A DNA stretch of 19,094 bases from an uncultured Ruminococcus sp. (GTDB taxonomy: Bacteria > Bacillota > Clostridia > Oscillospirales > CAG-272), in NCBI GenBank assembly GCA_902765885.1, contig CACXBN010000129.1:1-19094 (forward strand). The letters are read 5' to 3'. The notes under the pieces are model-generated. The model saw only the letters and a program-made list of their open reading frames with translations, searched no databases and had not been told where the DNA came from. Below are positions 14,889-19,094 of the stretch, piece by piece; positions within the stretch are counted from its first letter, which is position 1; every line of letters starts with the position of its first letter. Both the position numbers and the translations under genes were made by a program.

Positions 14889-15047
14889 TTATTTTTCTTC
14901 CTTCTTTTCTTTATTTTCGCATTTCTGGTTTGCTATTCCGCAGCTGGTCTTGCATGCGGACTGGCAAGATGTCTGACATTCGCCGCATCCGCCCTTTTTT
15001 GCACTTTCGCAAAGATTTCTTGTTTCTATTGTTTTGATATGGTTCAT
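14889..15047 (-). CDS. scfA: SCIFF-family ranthipeptide precursor (six cysteines in forty-five residues)
   Basis: A 52-residue peptide beginning MNHIKTIETRNL, with the family core CGECQTSCQSACKTSC and a final cysteine in NQKC, then a lysine/glutamate-rich tail. The six conserved cysteines are C21, C24, C28, C32, C36 and C43; C13 is additional. SCIFF peptides are ribosomally made precursors whose cysteines are linked by thioether bonds installed by a radical SAM enzyme with a SPASM domain. The residue after C36, normally threonine and, as I recall, the thioether acceptor studied in the Clostridium thermocellum peptide CteA, is glycine (G37). The start is firm: GGAGG five bases upstream. The gene has its own promoter and terminator. 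The usual adjacent maturase gene is absent: the next genes are a PHP phosphatase and an SIS enzyme. The natural role of the family is not settled; signalling has been suggested. Confidence 0.95.
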   Translation of the reverse strand: MNHIKTIETRNLCESAKKGGCGECQTSCQSACKTSCGIANQKCENKEKKEEK

Positions 15048-15079
15048 AATATCCTCCGTTTGTTGCTTTTCTTGTTATG

Positions 15080-15108
15080 ATTCTATCACATTGCTTATTT
15101 TATGTCAA
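15080..15108 (-). promoter_or_regulatory. Near-consensus sigma-A promoter of the SCIFF gene
   Basis: Minus strand: perfect TTGACA (15108-15103), 17-base spacer, TAGAAT (15085-15080, 5/6). The predicted start near 15073 gives a leader of about 26 bases. It is among the strongest promoters in the window, suggesting high constitutive transcription. Confidence 0.85.
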
Positions 15109-15132
15109 TAGACACAAAACAATGCATCAATG

Positions 15133-16173
15133 CTATTTTGTTATCGTAATCTTGTTGATGACACCTGCAAGGTCAGGGTCGATTCCCTTTTCCAGACACA
15201 TGCAGCATGCAAGATACTGGAAGAAAACAGCGGCTGTATATGGGAATGTGAACTCGCTTCCGGTGGCAGGCAGTTCTACGACAGTTGTGTTTTCAGGAGC
15301 AATAGATGCCTTGTCCGTGACAAAAATGATATCAGCTCCGACACCATGAAGTTTTCTGCAAATCTCCTCAGAGTCATCTTCGCTCTTTCCCTCAGGAGAC
15401 AGCACGAATACGACATCGCCTTTTTTCAGCTGAGCTATCGGTCCATGGTGGAAATCAGAGATCGGGTAACCCTTCATTTTAATCTTGTTTGTTTCAAGCA
15501 TTTTCAGAGCTCCCTCAAGAGCGATACAGTATGAAATTCCTCTCCCGAGAATAACTGCCCCGTCGATTGCCGCGCATTTTTTTGCCAGATTTCTGATCTC
15601 ATCCGAATGCCTGTTCAGGAGACTGTCGACTGCAAGATGTGCTTTCTGAAGTTCATCAAGCAGCGCATCATTCCCGGCCCATACGGCACAAAGCGTTCCG
15701 AGAATCATCATCTGAGAAGTGAATGTCTTTGTCGCTGCTATGCTTGCTTCATGACCGCATCCGCAGAACAGATGATATTTTGCGTTCTCAGCCAGCGGAG
15801 AGTTCTCGTTGTTTGTCAGCGCTACGGTAACGGCGCCGTCCTTTTTCGCAGACTCTATGACTGCAAGGACGTCTTCAGCTTTTCCCGACTGTGAAACTCC
15901 TATTACAAGCATATCCGAAAGATCCACATGTGCCCCGTATTTAGTGAACACCGACGGTGTTCCGAGCGTACACGGTATGCCTGCAAAAATGCCGAAAAGA
16001 TATTGCGCATAAATACATGCATGGTCAGACGTTCCTCTGGCTGCAAAATATATATGATGTATTTTCTTCTCTTTTGCCTCTTTGACTATATCCCTGATAA
16101 CGGGAAGATTGATTTCTGCTGCCCTTTTCAGTGTTTCGGGCTGCTCTCTTATTTCTTTTTCCAGATTAATCAT
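15133..16173 (-). CDS. Double-SIS-domain sugar-phosphate enzyme (NagB-II/AgaS/GlmS isomerase-like)
   Basis: A 346-residue protein of two sugar isomerase (SIS) domains, like the C-terminal half of GlmS without the glutaminase domain. The first domain shows AARGTSDHA (45-52) and phosphate-binding SQSGKAEDV (from S94). The second shows LGRGISYCIALEGALKMLE and the FHHGPI motif equivalent to GlmS HGP. The C terminus NKITITK matches the family end. Such proteins are glucosamine-6-phosphate deaminases (NagB-II), galactosamine-6-phosphate deaminases/isomerases (AgaS) or fructosamine deglycases; I favour an amino-sugar 6-phosphate deaminase because of the adjacent wall amidase, but the substrate is not certain. 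AGAGG lies seven bases before the ATG. It is the last gene in the rha-amidase run (30-base gap); no convincing terminator follows before the SCIFF promoter. Confidence 0.88.
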   Translation of the reverse strand: MINLEKEIREQPETLKRAAEINLPVIRDIVKEAKEKKIHHIYFAARGTSDHACIYAQYLFGIFAGIPCTLGTPSVFTKYGAHVDLSDMLVIGVSQSGKAEDVLAVIESAKKDGAVTVALTNNENSPLAENAKYHLFCGCGHEASIAATKTFTSQMMILGTLCAVWAGNDALLDELQKAHLAVDSLLNRHSDEIRNLAKKCAAIDGAVILGRGISYCIALEGALKMLETNKIKMKGYPISDFHHGPIAQLKKGDVVFVLSPEGKSEDDSEEICRKLHGVGADIIFVTDKASIAPENTTVVELPATGSEFTFPYTAAVFFQYLACCMCLEKGIDPDLAGVINKITITK

Positions 16174-16203
16174 CTTTATACCTCTCGGTCTGAATGTAGC
16201 AGA

Positions 16204-17031
16204 CTATTTTGCCTGTATTTTGTCTTTAAAAAAATCGTAAATTCCATCAGCCACAGCTTTAGCAAGACTATTCTGCCAGCTTTCGCTCAACATATTCTCA
16301 TTGTCTGTTGGATTGGTGCAGTATCCTATCTCCAAAAGCGAAGCAGCGACATGTGTTTCTCTTGTTACGGCCAGGGTGTTATAATCTATAAGCTGTACGC
16401 TTTTCGTGTCTACCTCATGAGAAATTATGGACGCAGAAATGGATTCCGCAATAGGCTTCGACCAGTCGTTGACCTTATTGTAATTCTGCTCATAATATAG
16501 CTGCATTCCGGAAACCGAGTCATCATCACCGAACGCATTTACGTGGATAGATATAAAATAATCGATATCCAGAGTATTCACATAAACGGCTCTCTCGGTA
16601 GCGCTGAAGATATTGTTGAAATTTGAATCTCCGCCTTCCGGAATAGTTGTACCGTCATGTGTCAGGACGACTTCAAATCCGTTTTTTATGAGTTCGTCTT
16701 TCAGCTTAAGCGCAACCTGAAGAGTAATATCTTTTTCAAGATATTCTCCGAGATATCCCTCTCCGCAGCCTCCGTCTACAAAACCGTGACCCGGGTCAAC
16801 GCAGACTATGATACCGTTTCTTTCTTTCGGAGGCGCCGTCTCTTCCGTAGTCTTGGTTTCTCTGCCTATTCCATCAGTAGTGTTGCTAATATCACGGGAA
16901 ATGCCGTATCCTGTATCAGTTCCCTGAACAGCAGTTTTTTTGCTCTTCGAGCATCCGGAAAACATTGATACGATCAGTGCAAATACCAATGCTATCAGAA
17001 TAAAATTAAAACCAAAAGTGTTTTTCTTCAT
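16204..17031 (-). CDS. Lipoprotein N-acetylmuramoyl-L-alanine amidase (Amidase_3)
   Basis: 275 residues from ATG 17031. The N terminus is a lipoprotein signal: MKKN, hydrophobic stretch 8-24, then FSGC with C27 as the lipidation site. A serine/threonine/glycine-rich linker (28-72) precedes an Amidase_3 zinc hydrolase domain. Zinc and catalytic residues are visible as H82 (DPGHG), E99 (LEKDI), H163 (SIHVNAF) and catalytic E234 (LLEIGY). The enzyme cleaves the bond between muramic acid and L-alanine in peptidoglycan, here on the outer face of the membrane. The frame extends to 17061, overlapping rhaA, but the later ATG begins a proper signal peptide and lies one base after the rhaA stop, so I chose it. 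Co-transcription with rhamnose genes and an SIS enzyme is unusual. Confidence 0.92.
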   Translation of the reverse strand: MKKNTFGFNFILIALVFALIVSMFSGCSKSKKTAVQGTDTGYGISRDISNTTDGIGRETKTTEETAPPKERNGIIVCVDPGHGFVDGGCGEGYLGEYLEKDITLQVALKLKDELIKNGFEVVLTHDGTTIPEGGDSNFNNIFSATERAVYVNTLDIDYFISIHVNAFGDDDSVSGMQLYYEQNYNKVNDWSKPIAESISASIISHEVDTKSVQLIDYNTLAVTRETHVAASLLEIGYCTNPTDNENMLSESWQNSLAKAVADGIYDFFKDKIQAK

Positions 17032-17032
17032 C

Positions 17033-18301
17033 TTATCTCTTGGACAGCACATCAGACTCATACTGCTTTACGATCTTGAGCCATGCATCTGACCCTGACG
17101 GGACTCCGCATCTCTCACAATACTCATCCCATACTATGCCGAATGGAAGAGTCTTGATCTCTTCAAGGTATGCAAGCCTGCTCGTGTAGTCTTCATCCTC
17201 TTCAAATTTCTGAAGCATCTTCACCGGCTCAAGAGCGGCCCAGAGAATTGCTTTCTCCATGTTTCTGGCACCGATTGTCCAGCATGCGATACGGTTTATG
17301 GATCCATCAAAGAAATCAAGGCCTATATGGACCCTGTCACTGAATCCTCCGCGGTGGATCTCGCATGCGATTGCCTTCAGCTCGTCGTCAAGGATGACCA
17401 CATGGTCACTGTCCCAGCGGACAGGTCTGGAAACATGGAGCATTATTCCCTTCATGTATTCGAGGACGGATGATATCTTATCGGATATCAGTTCAGTCGG
17501 ATGATAGTGTCCCGTATCAAGTGTGAGAAGAACATTGTGCTTCATGGCACATCCCATATAGAATTCATGGGATCCGATAGTACAGCTTTCGACTCCTATT
17601 CCGAATACTTTGCTCTCAACTGAGTCAAGATTATATCTGTCATCGGTTTTCACGGCAAAAATCTCATCATATGATTTTGCAAGAATGTCTCTCTTTTTAG
17701 CCCTGTTGACGGGTGTATCCTTAAAGCCGTCAGGAATCCACAGATTGTTGCATGATACCATACCGAGTTCTTTTCCGAAATATTCGGAAATAAGTCTCGA
17801 TTTTATTCCATGCTCAACCCAGAACTTTCTGATTCCTTCATCTTCACTCGAAAGTGTGAAACCGGATGCTGAAAGCGGATGAGAGAAGAATGTCGGATTG
17901 AAATCGAGTCCGAGTCCGTTTTCTCTGGCCCATTCTACCCAGGATTTAAAATGTTCCGGTTCTATCTCGTTTCTTTCTATTTTCTTTCCGCCAGCATCAA
18001 GGTAGATGGCATGAAGTGAAAGTTTTTTTGTTCCCGGAATCAGGGAATTTGCCAGTTCAAAATCCTTTCTGAGCTCATCTATGTTGCGTGCTTTTCCGGG
18101 ATAGTTTCCTGTCGACTGTATTCCGCCCGTAAGATCTCCTGATGAAGATTCAAATCCGGTTACGTCATCTCCCTGCCAGCACTGTATGGACACGGGAGTC
18201 TTCCCGGTTTTTTCGATTGCAGCTTCGACATCAACTCCGAGATTTGCGTAAGCTTCCTTAGCATATTCAAAATTTGATTTGCTGTATTTCTTCAGATCCA
18301 T
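17033..18301 (-). CDS. rhaA: L-rhamnose isomerase
   Basis: 422 residues, the usual RhaA length, full length by its family-typical beginning (LGVDVEAAIEK, then CWQGDDVTGFE) and end. It converts L-rhamnose to L-rhamnulose in the cytosol, with a TIM-barrel active site holding two metal ions. Expected metal ligands are visible: E238 (GVESC), D262 (TLDTGHYHP), H289 (MLHVSRP) and D297/D299 in RWDSDH, plus a further aspartate in GLDFFDG. GAGGAG six bases before the ATG supports the start. It lies 40 bases downstream of rhaB and one base before the amidase ATG, so the three are very probably one operon. No RhaS/RhaR regulator, transporter or RhaD aldolase is in the window. Confidence 0.97.
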   Translation of the reverse strand: MDLKKYSKSNFEYAKEAYANLGVDVEAAIEKTGKTPVSIQCWQGDDVTGFESSSGDLTGGIQSTGNYPGKARNIDELRKDFELANSLIPGTKKLSLHAIYLDAGGKKIERNEIEPEHFKSWVEWARENGLGLDFNPTFFSHPLSASGFTLSSEDEGIRKFWVEHGIKSRLISEYFGKELGMVSCNNLWIPDGFKDTPVNRAKKRDILAKSYDEIFAVKTDDRYNLDSVESKVFGIGVESCTIGSHEFYMGCAMKHNVLLTLDTGHYHPTELISDKISSVLEYMKGIMLHVSRPVRWDSDHVVILDDELKAIACEIHRGGFSDRVHIGLDFFDGSINRIACWTIGARNMEKAILWAALEPVKMLQKFEEDEDYTSRLAYLEEIKTLPFGIVWDEYCERCGVPSGSDAWLKIVKQYESDVLSKR

Positions 18302-18341
18302 TTTCCGCTCCTCAATATATTATGTGTTATTGATCGCATGG

Positions 18342-19094
18342 TTAAATTTCCAGCAGTTTTTCAAATCTGCCGTATGCTTCGTCCCATTCCGCAGCAGATG
18401 CCGCTGACGGTTCATATTCCTTTATTTCAAACGAATTCCTGATTGCCTCCCTTGCTTCCGCAACGTTGGCTATTTCACCTTCGGCTATGCACTGCATGGA
18501 AATATTGCCGAGAGCCGTTGCCTCAACCGGTCCTGCGCACACGTGTTTGTGTGTGGCATCAGCGGCAAATTGTGAAAGCATTTCCTCTTTGGTGCCGCCT
18601 CCTACTATATTTATATTCTCATATTTGATTCCGGTGAGTTCTTCAAGTTTTTCCGCTGTCCAGCGATACCTCAGCGCAAGAGAATCAAATATGCATCTTA
18701 CTATCTCACCTACATTTTCAGGAACATGCTGTCCCGTTTTTCTGCAGTAGTCGCAGATCCTCTTCGGCATATTGCCAGCTGTTGCAAACATCTGGTCATC
18801 GGGATTGATCAGAGATCTGAGAGGCTTGGATGCCAGAGCCTGGGCTGAAAGTTCATCGAATGTGTATTTTCTTCCCTCTCTTGTCCACTGCCTTCTTGAC
18901 TCCTGTTCTATCCAAAGTCCCATTATATTCTTAAGGACTCTGATGGTGCCGTTCACGCCGCCTTCGTTGGTAAAATCGTATTTTTCCGAAAGCGCCGAGA
19001 GAGACGGTTCTTTTGCTTCAGTACCCATGAGTGACCATGTTCCGCTTGAAATATAAAGGAAGTCCTCTTTTGTTGAAGGAACGGCAAGCACTGC
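18342..19094 (-). CDS. rhaB: Rhamnulokinase, C-terminal part (5' end outside window)
   Basis: The last 250 residues of an FGGY-family sugar kinase; the rest lies beyond the right edge. It phosphorylates L-rhamnulose to L-rhamnulose 1-phosphate with ATP. The segment FLYISSGTWSLMGTE is typical of rhamnulokinase, and NIVGGGTKEEMLSQFAADAT is the C-terminal FGGY ATP-binding signature. EATALGNISMQ and the short C-terminal tail also match. About half of a normal 470-490-residue protein is visible. It precedes rhaA by 40 bases, giving the order rhaB-rhaA. Confidence 0.94.
   Translation of the reverse strand, partial: AVLAVPSTKEDFLYISSGTWSLMGTEAKEPSLSALSEKYDFTNEGGVNGTIRVLKNIMGLWIEQESRRQWTREGRKYTFDELSAQALASKPLRSLINPDDQMFATAGNMPKRICDYCRKTGQHVPENVGEIVRCIFDSLALRYRWTAEKLEELTGIKYENINIVGGGTKEEMLSQFAADATHKHVCAGPVEATALGNISMQCIAEGEIANVAEAREAIRNSFEIKEYEPSAASAAEWDEAYGRFEKLLEI

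Noticed and set aside
14849..15037. Plus-strand ORF opposite the SCIFF gene
   Set aside because: It is the shadow of the SCIFF frame and the terminator; no ribosome binding site or recognisable family.
15109..15132. Possible terminator between the SIS gene and the SCIFF promoter
   Set aside because: Only a four-base palindrome around GCATTGATGC and a short T-run are present, not enough to call.
17032..17061. Amidase start at 17061 overlapping rhaA
   Set aside because: It would put ten residues including two cysteines before a well-formed lipoprotein signal; ATG 17031 gives a standard MKKN signal peptide.
1..19094. CRISPR arrays, tRNA/rRNA genes, insertion sequences, attachment sites, phage genes
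   Set aside because: No regularly spaced repeats, cloverleaf, transposase, integrase or terminal repeats were seen; the longest intergenic gap is about 250 bases.

Overview
The window looks like chromosomal DNA from a Firmicute of class Clostridia. The strongest sign is an intact gene for a SCIFF ('six cysteines in forty-five residues') peptide at 14889-15047 (minus strand), a family known mainly from Clostridia. Moderate to low GC, AGGAGG-type ribosome binding sites, rho-independent terminators and sugar-catabolism content fit a gut-type anaerobe. No tRNA, rRNA, CRISPR array, insertion sequence or phage gene was seen, and all genes are tightly packed.

Layout, left to right. (1) 1-2911 minus: nearly complete M16C (PreP-like) zinc metallopeptidase, with its own strong promoter at 2943-2971. 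(2) 3162-7343 plus: a three-gene operon of two ABC exporter half-transporters, predicted to form a heterodimer with one degenerate ATP site, and a CYTH-domain phosphohydrolase, ended by a terminator at 7350-7384. (3) 10567-7383 minus: an AraC-family regulator whose stop codon overlaps the GTG start of an MMPL/RND-type 12-TM transporter. (4) 10726-11784 plus: a Gfo/Idh/MocA oxidoreductase, convergent with the next operon across a shared hairpin at 11810-11845. (5) 14847-11865 minus: PHP-family phosphatase, a fused alpha/beta-hydrolase + deoxyribose-phosphate aldolase (DeoC), and purine nucleoside phosphorylase (DeoD), a deoxynucleoside salvage unit. (6) 14857-15108 minus: the SCIFF gene alone, between a near-consensus promoter and a perfect terminator. 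(7) 19094-15133 minus: rhamnulokinase (partial), L-rhamnose isomerase, a lipoprotein N-acetylmuramoyl-L-alanine amidase and a double-SIS sugar-phosphate enzyme.

Themes. The right half handles sugars and salvage: rhamnose to rhamnulose 1-phosphate, amino-sugar phosphate processing beside a wall amidase, and (deoxy)nucleoside breakdown through DeoD and DeoC. The left half is export plus proteolysis.

The most unusual items are the monocistronic SCIFF precursor, which has no radical SAM maturase in the window, an extra cysteine and Gly in place of the usual Thr after the fifth core cysteine; and the hydrolase-DeoC fusion, which keeps a good internal ribosome binding site and start codon for free-standing DeoC and lies in a locally GC-rich patch.
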